From assembly GCF_003236175.1 (NCBI RefSeq), contig NZ_QKTW01000022.1:62001-126000 (forward strand): DNA of 64,000 bases. The letters run 5' to 3'. The position numbers and the translations under genes were made by a program. The stretch's first letter is position 1. Every line of letters starts with the position of its first letter. Under the pieces are notes generated by a model. That model made no database searches. It was given only the letters and a program-made list of their open reading frames with translations, and was not told the origin of the DNA. This DNA is from Taibaiella soli. Its GTDB lineage: Bacteria; Bacteroidota; Bacteroidia; Chitinophagales; Chitinophagaceae. Below, one piece after another: positions 9,199 to 17,400 of this stretch.

Positions 9199-9557
9199 TA
9201 GCTTACTGTAGGCATCCCTGTAGATTTTGTTGCCTGTAAGTATTCCCTTTGAGCATTGCCTTTATCCAGGTCTTCAACATCCTTGCGTATATTTTCAAGC
9301 TGTTGTTGCTGGTTCTGATTGCCTGGCTGCCTTAAAAATTGATTTTGGCTGTTTATGACACTTGAAGCTGTGCCTCCCATTTGAACCTGAGTGTTGGCAC
9401 CAGGAGTAGGCTTTACACCACCAATATTATCATAACGGGGGAAGGACGCAACTTGAGGGGTCGGTACCGTAGGGATACCGACATTTTGTGCATGACCTTT
9501 GGGATTGCAGCAAATAATACATAACAGCACTTGTGCCGCTGCCAGTAGTTTGTTCAT
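9189..9557 (-). CDS. Signal peptide and Gln/Asn-rich N-terminal part of the split gene
   Basis: A 122-codon open frame starting MNKLLAAAQVLLCIICC with a signal peptide or lipobox-like cysteine pair. It is followed by a proline/threonine and glutamine/asparagine-rich linker (NQNQQQQLENI) and a short charged helix (RKDVEDLDKG). It overlaps the next frame by 10 bases, and its last ~10 residues look like out-of-frame sequence. It probably once encoded the export signal and linker of the transglutaminase-like protein directly downstream. If the frameshift is real in the genome, the protein is a truncated secreted peptide without the catalytic domain. Confidence 0.5.
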   Translation of the reverse strand: MNKLLAAAQVLLCIICCNPKGHAQNVGIPTVPTPQVASFPRYDNIGGVKPTPGANTQVQMGGTASSVINSQNQFLRQPGNQNQQQQLENIRKDVEDLDKGNAQREYLQATKSTGMPTVSYCN

Positions 9558-9627
9558 TTGTTTGGTTGATAAATGAAAAGGGTTACGCGATATTACAAAT
9601 TTTATTTTAATTTATCCATTAATTCTC

Positions 9628-10074
9628 TCATTGAAGGCGTATATATTCTAACAAGCTGGATGCCATCCACTCTGAAACAAAATGCCCCCGGTTTACAAGT
9701 GATATAATGGCTTCCTTCCATTCCAAAGGATCACCACTTTTAATCAAATAGGAAGTAGCCCCATTTTTGACCATTTTTACTAAAGATTCCGTTTCAAGAT
9801 TAGCTGTAAGTGCGGCAATTTTTATCTCAGGAAATTGCCGTCTTATTAGGCCAGCTACCTGATAGCCTTTCATTTTAGGCATGTTATAATCCAGAAGGCA
9901 AACATTTGGTAGTTTTTCCGCGCTGTTTAGCTGTTCTATTAATGTTTTGCCGTCCGGGGCTGATATAATTACTTTGAAACCTAATTGTTGTAGAACGGAT
10001 CGTATCATTTCCCGCATTTGCTGATGGTCATCTACAATAGCTACGCTGATTTCTTCATTTTGCTCAATCGTCAT
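9628..10074 (-). CDS. Single-domain response regulator
   Basis: A 148-residue receiver protein. It has the acidic pair in VAIVDDHQQM, the phospho-acceptor Asp in CLLDYNMPKMKG (about residue 63), the switch residue in AALTAN and the conserved Lys in YLIKSG. No output domain follows, so it is a CheY-type receiver or has a non-canonical C-terminal helix (residues 125-148). No histidine kinase lies in the window. It stands between the RHS group and the primase-helicase and could be part of the accessory element. Gene regulation by protein-protein contact is inferred. Confidence 0.85.
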   Translation of the reverse strand: MTIEQNEEISVAIVDDHQQMREMIRSVLQQLGFKVIISAPDGKTLIEQLNSAEKLPNVCLLDYNMPKMKGYQVAGLIRRQFPEIKIAALTANLETESLVKMVKNGATSYLIKSGDPLEWKEAIISLVNRGHFVSEWMASSLLEYIRLQ

Positions 10075-10282
10075 TTATTTATGGTGTTAGGAATTTACAA
10101 ATTGAATTTGTGATAATGTTTAATCGTTATGGTTGGTTCACAACATTTCAATGCAATTTTCCTGCCATAGCGAAGGAAAAGTTTACATTCAAGCCTGCAA
10201 AGTTTTACAGGTGGTTTTTTTGATGGTTATAGTGGTGTTTATTTTTATCATTATCAGAAAGCTGCTTAGACTATTAATAATC

Positions 10283-12592
10283 TTAATCGTTTATTTCTTC
10301 TGGGCTTTCGATAATAAATGTTCCTTTGGTAAACGTGTAATACCTTCCTTTGAAGCGGATGTACTCTTTATCAATTATTATCTCGCCGCTACTATGCCGT
10401 TTTTCCATTACTCGCGGAAAGTGTTTAGAAGAGGGACTTTCAGAAGGTTTATAACCCATGCGTCTTAGCATTTCGCTTACATAGCTTTTATTATGGTGCT
10501 GTTTTACAAGTGAAGCAACTTCCATCAGCGGCATTGTAATAATTTCATCGCCGCTCACTTCAAACAGTTCGGATATTGCAATTTCCAGTTGCTTTTCCAA
10601 TGTCATTTTGCTGGAAGCAACTACTTTCTTTAAGGCATCAGTAACTAATAGCCTCGTTTCAAACCAATGGCGTTCTTTTTCCAATGATTTCATTTTTCGG
10701 CCACTCAGGTAACAAACAAATCCGGGAATTTCACCGACCATTTTTTTAAGCAGGTTCACATCCCTGTGTTCATCCGAAAGGGGAGGGACTTTAATGACCC
10801 AAAACCTGATCTCTTCTTTGTCTATCCTGATAAAGTCATCTACTTTATTAGAGTTGAGAATGAACTTGGAAAAGAAACTAATACTCTTCTGATCCTTTCC
10901 CTTACTGTTCCAAATGGCAGTTTTGGCGGTAGATAATGCTTTAAGCCTTTCTAAAACAATGTCCTTATCCACCTTTGTTTCGTCCACCATTACAATTAGC
11001 TTGCTCAACCAGTGCGCATTAAAATCATTTTTGAGATCTGCATTACCTACGATGGCCATGTTCTCTTTGTAAAATTCTTTAAGCCAGTCACCAAAAGTGG
11101 TTTTCCCTGTTTGTCTTTCCACACTTACAAGGCATAGGATCGGGAGAATTTGTTGCGGTTTCTGATACAATAATTGCAGGTAATCCAACCCCAACTCCCA
11201 TCGCTCTATCCCGCTTGCGGGATCACTTTCATTCAACAGCACTATTTCATTTCCGAAAATGTGCTTAATGAAATTCAGCGTATGATAGCAATCTATTTCA
11301 TCATTCGGCTCCCATTCAAAGGGGTGATATAGGTTATAGCAGTTATGGATTACCTGCCGGTAGTCTGTGTGGCTTGGTACATTGCAGAAGGAAGTGTATT
11401 TGGGGATATGCTTAAAAATATTCTTGTCATTATCCTCTTGTATAGTTTTCTTTTCCCGGCGTTCAAACGTCCTGAAAATATTATTCCATTGGTCAGGTAT
11501 TTCAACGTATTGATAATAGGTATCCCCAACCCGGAAATAATTTAAGGCACCTTTAGGAATGATAATACTGCACCTGGATGATTCCGTATCATATTTATAG
11601 GTACTGCCAAAGAATTTAAAAGGTACATTCTTGAGTTCCGGCCTGGTTTCACTGTGGTGCCGATAAAATTCATCAACGTCATGGAGCATGAAGTATTTGT
11701 AAACCGCAGCGGTTGTTCGTGTGATTTCAATCCTGCTCAGGTAAGTACCGGAGTAAAATCCGGCTTTCTGCATTCTGAAATCATTAAACTCATCAGCAAT
11801 TTTTGCCAGCTCTTTTTCCTTCGCTGTACATAAAAGGTCATCAAGCCCTTTAGGATTACCCTCCAGCTCGTCTGAATTTATGTGGGCGAAGTACAGCCTG
11901 ATTCCTTCTTTACTTAGCAAATCATGAAAGGCTTCTACACTCTTAAAAAAAGTGTGTGGCCTGGTAGCCAGGTCAATGGTTTCTTTTATCTCTTTGCCGG
12001 TAACATTCCTGCAGTCCCCATCATGTAGCCAGACTACCTTTTGAACATTACATTGCTTTATTAGTTTCAAAATGTCTTCGTGCATTAATCCGTCCCCGTC
12101 TTTCAGGCAGGTTATAGAAGGTACACCGACACAATAAATACCGTGCATCATGGCCTTGAAAGCCTTGAAGTGGCCTTCGGTCAGGTATAATATTTCGATG
12201 TCTTCAGCAGCGGCGTACTTCGTCAATAACAAAGGCGGAAAGAACGGCACTGTTCTTTGTCCGCGTGGTATATCGTACTTCTGAATGCTGTTATCGTTCT
12301 TTTGCTTCGGATAAAGCAGCCGGGTCTGCCTGTATTCCCTGGTCTTTTGCTTTCCCTCGATACTCCTGAACCAATGCACTTCACCCAGGATAGAATACAG
12401 CAGTATGCCTATACCTTTTTCATTGGGTTCAAAAATCCTGTACCGTTTGGTAACATTACGTAGTTTATGATATTGAGTATTTCTAAAACTGTCTGTATAG
12501 AGGTCAATTTCAAGCATATCATCAGTAATACCCAATGCGTCCATCCGTTCCTTAAAGTAACGTTCGGTACTTATAAATATGCTATCATTCAT
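10283..12592 (-). CDS. Toprim-like / primase-helicase protein of a mobile element
   Basis: A 769-residue protein. The N-terminal part has a toprim-like region: LYLTEGHFKA around residue 134 and WLHDGDCRN around residue 190, separated by a helix-rich stretch. The C-terminal half has a P-loop (ERQTGKTTF, about residue 495), a Walker B-like IVMVDET and an Asn sensor (FILNSNK), as in DUF5906/D5-type helicases of phages and integrative elements. This layout of primase-type and helicase-type domains in one chain suggests replication of an episome, satellite or integrative element. No integrase or replication origin is identifiable in the window. Weak family-level call, strong motif-level call. Confidence 0.75.
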   Translation of the reverse strand: MNDSIFISTERYFKERMDALGITDDMLEIDLYTDSFRNTQYHKLRNVTKRYRIFEPNEKGIGILLYSILGEVHWFRSIEGKQKTREYRQTRLLYPKQKNDNSIQKYDIPRGQRTVPFFPPLLLTKYAAAEDIEILYLTEGHFKAFKAMMHGIYCVGVPSITCLKDGDGLMHEDILKLIKQCNVQKVVWLHDGDCRNVTGKEIKETIDLATRPHTFFKSVEAFHDLLSKEGIRLYFAHINSDELEGNPKGLDDLLCTAKEKELAKIADEFNDFRMQKAGFYSGTYLSRIEITRTTAAVYKYFMLHDVDEFYRHHSETRPELKNVPFKFFGSTYKYDTESSRCSIIIPKGALNYFRVGDTYYQYVEIPDQWNNIFRTFERREKKTIQEDNDKNIFKHIPKYTSFCNVPSHTDYRQVIHNCYNLYHPFEWEPNDEIDCYHTLNFIKHIFGNEIVLLNESDPASGIERWELGLDYLQLLYQKPQQILPILCLVSVERQTGKTTFGDWLKEFYKENMAIVGNADLKNDFNAHWLSKLIVMVDETKVDKDIVLERLKALSTAKTAIWNSKGKDQKSISFFSKFILNSNKVDDFIRIDKEEIRFWVIKVPPLSDEHRDVNLLKKMVGEIPGFVCYLSGRKMKSLEKERHWFETRLLVTDALKKVVASSKMTLEKQLEIAISELFEVSGDEIITMPLMEVASLVKQHHNKSYVSEMLRRMGYKPSESPSSKHFPRVMEKRHSSGEIIIDKEYIRFKGRYYTFTKGTFIIESPEEIND

Positions 12593-12647
12593 ATTGTGTT
12601 CACTGTTACGAATAGTTTTTAGGGTTCCAGCATTCTATCTTGACAGG

Positions 12648-12920
12648 TTATATGCTTGTCTGTCCATCAACGATGTTGTAATTAATGTTTAGTGTTTGCA
12701 GAATATCCTCTATTCCCGGAGCCAGTTTTTCCTCCAGGTGGTTGACCAGGGCGTTAAGGCTGCTTAATTCTAATCCAAAGGATATTAATTTCAGCCTGCA
12801 TTTGAAGCACCCGCATTCCAGGTACCTTAATTCCAGATCGGTGTATATTTCTTTATATTTGTTTTGCAGGTTGCAAAATTCCAGGTAGGCTATCATATCA
12901 GTTCTATTTATGGGTTTCAT
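12648..12920 (-). CDS. Small hypothetical protein
   Basis: A 90-residue protein starting at the ATG at 12920, where the stop of the upstream gene overlaps as ATGA; this coupling makes it the likeliest start even though the frame stays open upstream to 12977. It is helix-rich and has two cysteines (YLECGCFKC). It belongs to the run of small minus-strand genes leading into the primase-helicase and is not recognised. It could be an accessory or regulatory protein of that element. Confidence 0.55.
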   Translation of the reverse strand: MKPINRTDMIAYLEFCNLQNKYKEIYTDLELRYLECGCFKCRLKLISFGLELSSLNALVNHLEEKLAPGIEDILQTLNINYNIVDGQTSI

Positions 12921-13168
12921 AGGGTGATGATTGTTATGTTTTCCAGTTCGGTAATGGATTTTCCAAATACTTTGCAAAATGCGTCTTTGGTTTCAGGCCG
13001 GACATAACTGGTACATGCTGCTTTCATGTAGATAATGCGCCTGATGGTGTCTTTGCTCTGGCCGGACTGCTTTATTACCTTATCTAATAAGAGAGTTCTT
13101 TTATCAATAGGTAGTTGTACCAACCACATCCTGATGTTAAAGCGGTATTTACTAATTGTAGCTTCCAT
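12917..13168 (-). CDS. Small hypothetical protein, possible DNA-binding
   Basis: An 83-residue protein that begins MEATISKYRF and contains a helix-turn-helix-like segment, KVIKQSGQSKDTIRRIIY (about residues 30-48), followed by another helix (DAFCKVFGKSITELEN) that resembles XRE-type repressors (the FGKSITEL pattern is typical). It is the first gene of the minus-strand accessory operon and is transcribed divergently from the XRE regulator at 13301. A regulator of the element is inferred; the HTH assignment is moderate. Confidence 0.55.
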   Translation of the reverse strand: MEATISKYRFNIRMWLVQLPIDKRTLLLDKVIKQSGQSKDTIRRIIYMKAACTSYVRPETKDAFCKVFGKSITELENITIITL

Positions 13169-13194
13169 TTTTTGATTGCTTTTTATTCCTTTTT

Positions 13195-13226
13195 ATTGAC
13201 TTTTTGTGTAAAATTTGATACATTTG
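13195..13226 (+). promoter_or_regulatory. Bacteroidota-type promoter of the XRE gene
   Basis: ATTG at 13195-13198, a 20-base spacer, then TACATTTG at 13219-13226, a full TANNTTTG -7 element. Transcription would start about 13233, leaving a 68-base leader holding the repeats listed next. Confidence 0.55.
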
Positions 13227-13238
13227 TGTAATCATTGA

Positions 13239-13291
13239 TAATCAAAGGTAATCAAAAAGGAATAATTAGCAATCGTTAGTAATCAAAAAGG
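13239..13291. promoter_or_regulatory. Direct repeats, candidate XRE operator
   Basis: The 13-base sequence GTAATCAAAAAGG occurs twice, at 13248-13260 and 13279-13291, 31 bases apart (about three helical turns). A shorter AATCAAAGG lies at 13240-13248. The repeats sit between the divergent genes and inside the XRE leader, suggesting autoregulation. Confidence 0.5.
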
Positions 13292-13300
13292 CATCAAGTT

Positions 13301-13729
13301 ATGGAAGCATTCGACCTAAAAAATTTCAGGGAAAAACATACTAAACTGTCCCAACGGGAGTTCGCAGCAAAACTTGGCGTTTCCCAGGGAACGGTTGGGA
13401 AAATTGAAGCCCCTAATTCAACCGTGAAAGTGAGTAATAAGCTGCTTGATAAAATTGCTGCGAAGTTTAACTATGATACAGAGCCTTACAAAAGTTACAA
13501 CCTGGATAAAGGATCAGTCCACGATGAACATACAATTGAGATCGGGGAATTTGAATACAAGTATTACAAACTGCTTGAAGAAAAAGAAGCGTTGTATAAT
13601 AAGCTGCTTGAGCTTAGTGGTGAAAACAAAGACCTGTTGAAGAAGATTGTAGTCTGTGCAGAAGAAAAGAATGAATTGCTTATTGAACGAGAGCAATTAA
13701 ATAAGAAAATAGAAACGATGAGTAAATAA
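13301..13729 (+). CDS. XRE family regulator with coiled-coil tail
   Basis: A 142-residue protein. Residues 1-70 are an XRE-type helix-turn-helix: LSQREFAAKLGVSQGTVGKI, then SNKLLDKIAAKF. Residues 85-142 form a long charged coiled coil (EYKYYKLLEEKEALYNKLLEL, EREQLNKKIE) that probably mediates oligomerisation. It is transcribed divergently from the accessory operon and is preceded by direct repeats. A role as repressor of the adjacent element is inferred from this layout. Confidence 0.85.
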   Translation: MEAFDLKNFREKHTKLSQREFAAKLGVSQGTVGKIEAPNSTVKVSNKLLDKIAAKFNYDTEPYKSYNLDKGSVHDEHTIEIGEFEYKYYKLLEEKEALYNKLLELSGENKDLLKKIVVCAEEKNELLIEREQLNKKIETMSK

Positions 13730-13746
13730 ATATCCCCAATTGAAAG

Positions 13747-13893
13747 GTTTTGTGTCAAATCTTATCTGATTTTGCTACAAGTAGCAACAAATGGCAACCA
13801 GTATTTTGTCCATTGTAGCATCCTTTTGTATTGATAATCAGTTTTTTATTGTTTGCTACAATTGCTACAAGCTAAAGAGCAGGAAAAATTTGC
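13747..13893. repeat. Non-coding repeat, copy A
   Basis: This block is similar to 36079-36222 and 40249-40396. It starts near GGTTTTGTGTCAAA and ends near CTACAAGCTAAAG. It holds the perfect palindrome TTGCTAC-AA-GTAGCAA at 13772-13787 and repeated GCAACAA / TTGCTACAA units. In the other two copies the palindrome changes to TTGCAAC-AA-GTTGCAA, keeping pairing. Here it sits directly upstream of the metal-efflux operon, so it may act as an operator or leader structure. Confidence 0.65.
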
Positions 13894-13907
13894 TTATATT
13901 TGTTGCA

Positions 13908-14225
13908 ATGAAATTTTTTACCCTCATAATGAGTATTTACCTTTTGGTGCTTTCATGCATTCCGTGCAATGAAGGTCAAGAAGGTAATGTAATCACAGAA
14001 CAAAAGATTTCAGCAACTAATCAGAAACGTCACCACCAAACTGGTAACGAAGTCTGTACACCTTTTTGCACTTGCTCCCATTGTCCGGCATCGGCTTTTT
14101 ATCAGCCATTATCTCATTTTAATGTACCAATAACAGTATTTCAATCCTTGAAATACCCTGTTTACAATGCTTCTTTTTGTTTAGAGGTATCTCTTTCTAT
14201 TTGGCAACCGCCTAAGATAGTTTAA
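13908..14225 (+). CDS. DUF6660 family protein
   Basis: A 105-residue protein starting at ATG 13908 (MKFFTLIMSIYLLVLSCIPC), the Bacteroidota DUF6660 pattern: a short hydrophobic leader ending in CxPC, a His/Gln-rich middle (KRHHQTG) and a cysteine cluster CTPFCTCSHC around residue 60. The frame is open upstream to 13791, but the leader fits only the 13908 start. Such genes lie just upstream of CzcA/CusA-type metal-efflux operons, as here, and the Cys/His-rich part suggests metal sensing or binding at the envelope (inference). Confidence 0.75.
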   Translation: MKFFTLIMSIYLLVLSCIPCNEGQEGNVITEQKISATNQKRHHQTGNEVCTPFCTCSHCPASAFYQPLSHFNVPITVFQSLKYPVYNASFCLEVSLSIWQPPKIV

Positions 14226-14305
14226 TTATTTACTTTTTTGAATATGCTGCATAGCCTTTGAATAGGCATGTATTGCATTGTTAATTCAATTTTTCCAACT
14301 CCATT

Positions 14306-14452
14306 ATGGCAGGAAAGAAAATATTCCCAAAGGCTAAAGAGCCTTTGGGAATAAGAATAATTAAGTTCATTGTTATAGCCTTGTGTTGTGCCATTCTTTT
14401 AGCAGCAATTGCAGCAAGAATAGTTCATTACTACAGGCAGATCATCAAATAG
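14306..14452 (+). CDS. Small single-pass membrane protein
   Basis: A 48-codon open frame ending 9 bases before the RND pump start. It encodes a basic N-terminus (MAGKKIFPKAKEP) and one transmembrane helix (about residues 18-37, IIKFIVIALCCAILLAAIAA) followed by HYYRQIIK. Its 5' part contains a perfect 12-bp inverted repeat (14323-14334 with 14341-14352), so the same bases could form a strong hairpin in the mRNA. The position suggests a small accessory protein of the pump, but I do not recognise it. Confidence 0.5.
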   Translation: MAGKKIFPKAKEPLGIRIIKFIVIALCCAILLAAIAARIVHYYRQIIK

Positions 14453-14461
14453 ACAAAGCCA

Positions 14462-17400
14462 ATGTTTCAAAAAATAATTCAGTTCTCCATAAAGAACAAG
14501 CTCGTAGTGGGTGCATTCACATTGGCACTCATTATTTGGGGTGTAATATCCGCTATGCGGTTGCCCATTGATGCTGTACCCGACATTACCAACAACCAGG
14601 TACAGATAATTACACAAGCCCCTACATTGGGTGCCCAGGAAGTAGAGCAGTTTATAACTACTCCGATTGAATTAACAATGGCAAATATTCCTAATGTTAT
14701 TGAGAAGCGGAGTATGAGCCGTAGCGGCATATCTGTAATCACCATTGTTTTTAAAGACGATGCTGATGTTTATTGGGCAAGGCAGCAAATAAGTGAACGC
14801 CTCAAAGAAGCGGAAGCACAAATTCCACGGGGATTAGGAGAACCCACATTAGGACCTATAACAACAGGTTTGGGTGAAATATACCAATATATCATTCATC
14901 CGAAAAAAGGGTATGAAAATAAATATACTGCAACCGATTTAAGAACCATGCAGGATTGGATTGTACGAAGGCAATTAGCAGGTACAGAGGGTTTGGCAGA
15001 AGTAAGCGGTTGGGGTGGTTATGTAAAGCAATATGAAATTGCTTTGGATAATGATAAGCTCAATGCAATGAATATCACCATACCTGAAATTTACAAAGCG
15101 TTAGAGAGCAACAACGAAAACACAGGGGGCAGTTACATAGAGCAACGAAGCAATGCGTATTTCATTCGTGGTTTAGGATTGGTAAAGTCATTGAGTGATA
15201 TTGAAAAAATAGTTGTGAAAAACGTAAAAGGCATTCCTGTACTAGTCCGGGATGTGGCAACTGTTCAGTTTGGCAGCGCTACAAGATATGGTGCTGTTAC
15301 AAGAAATGGTGAAGGCGAAGTTGTGGCAGGAATTACATTGATGCTGAAAGGTGAAAATTTTGCGCAGATAATTGCCAATGTAAAACAACGCATGGCACAA
15401 ATACAAAAATCATTACCTGAAGGTGTAGTTATAGAGCCATTTATTGACCGGACAGAATTAGTAAACAGGGCAATGGGTACCGTAGAAAAGAATTTGATTG
15501 AAGGCGGCTTGATTGTAATATTCATATTGGTATTACTGTTAGGAAATTGGAGGGCAGGACTTATTGTAGCATCTGTAATTCCTTTAGCAATGCTCTTTGC
15601 CATTATACTGATGAATTTGTTTGGTGTAAGCGGTAACCTCATGAGTTTGGGAGCAATTGATTTTGGGCTAATTGTAGATGGTGCAGTAATTATTGTTGAA
15701 GCAATTGTTCATAGGATTTACATGAGCAACGATCACCGTGTCGGTTTGCAAAAACTTTCACAATCACAAATGGATGATGAGGTATTTGAAGCTGCCTCAA
15801 AAATAAGAAGCAGTGCTGCATTTGGTGAAATTATCATATTAATTGTTTACCTGCCGCTTTTTGCATTAGTGGGAATTGAAGGAAAAATGTTTAAGCCAAT
15901 GGCTCAAACAGTTGCTTTTGCAATTTTAGGAGCATTCATACTTTCATTAACGTATGTACCGATGATGAGTGCTTTATTTCTTAGTAAAAAAACGGCACAT
16001 AAAAAGAATATCTCTGATAGGATAATTGCTTTTTGCCAAAAACTTTATACGCCCTTGCTTAATTGGGTGCTACGTTGGAAGAAAACAATTGTACTTGCAA
16101 TGGTAGTATTATTTGCAGGCAGCTTAATCCTGTTCAATAGTTTAGGCGGTGAGTTTATACCAACATTAGAAGAAGGCGACCTTACGGTTGAAATAAGCAT
16201 GGCACAAGGCACATCATTAACCCAGGTGGTAGAAACATTCAGTAAAGCAGAAAAAATATTAAAAGATAAGTTCCCCGAAATAAAACAAGCTGTAACAAGA
16301 ATTGGCAGTTCTGAAATCCCAACAGACCCAATGCCTATAGAACGAGCCGATATGATGCTTGCCATGAAGCCAAAAGAAGACTGGGTATCGGCACATACCA
16401 GAGAAGAAATGATGGAAAAAATGGAAAAAGCATTAAGCATTTTACCGGGTGTGAATTTTGAAATTACCCAACCTATGCAGATGCGGTTTAACGAATTAAT
16501 TACAGGCATCAAACAGGATGTGGCAATAAAACTTTATGGTACAGATTTGGACATACTCAGTGCACAGGCAAATAAAATAGCAGGGCTTATCAAAGATGTA
16601 AAAGGTGTAAGCGAGCCTTTTGTAGAAAAAGTAAGCGGCTTACCACAAATACAGGTAGCATACAACCGTGATAAAATTGCTCAATACGGATTAACAATAA
16701 GTGACGTAAACATGGTATTAAAAACTGCCTTTGCAGGCAATGTAGCAGGTGTTGTGTTTGAAGGCGATAAACGTTTTGATATGGTGGTACGGTTGCAAAA
16801 AGATTTACGACAGGATTTCAGCAATATTGAAAACCTATACATACCGCTGCCATCAGGAAATAAGATACCAATTAGCCAGGTAGCTGATATATCATTTAAA
16901 ACTGCACCGGCACAAATAAGCCATGAAGATGGGCAACGTAGAACCTTTGTCGGTTTTAATGTTCGAGGAAGGGACGTAGAAAGTACGGTGGACGAAATAC
17001 AGCAGATATTAGATGCCAATCTAAAACTACCGGCAGGTTATTATTATACTTATGGTGGTCAGTTTCAAAACCTGAAAGAAGCAAAAGCAAGATTGGGTAT
17101 TGCAGTACCGGTAGCCTTGTTACTCATTTTAGTATTGCTGTATTTTACTTTCAATAGTGTCAAGCAATCACTGCTCATTTTTAGTGCAGTACCATTATCC
17201 GCCATTGGTGGTATCATCGCTTTGTGGTTGAGGGGTATGCCATTCAGTATTTCGGCAGGTGTAGGTTTCATTGCACTGTTTGGTGTAGCCGTTTTAAATG
17301 GCATTGTATTGATTGGTTATTTTAATCAGTTAAAAGACGAAGGCATTACTGATATATACGAAAGGGTAAGAAAAGGAACTGCAGTAAGATTAAGGCCAGT

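Noticed and set aside
10133-10468. 111-codon plus-strand frame opposite the primase gene
   Set aside because: Hydrophobic stretch from antisense of AT-rich sequence; it overlaps the well-supported minus-strand gene.
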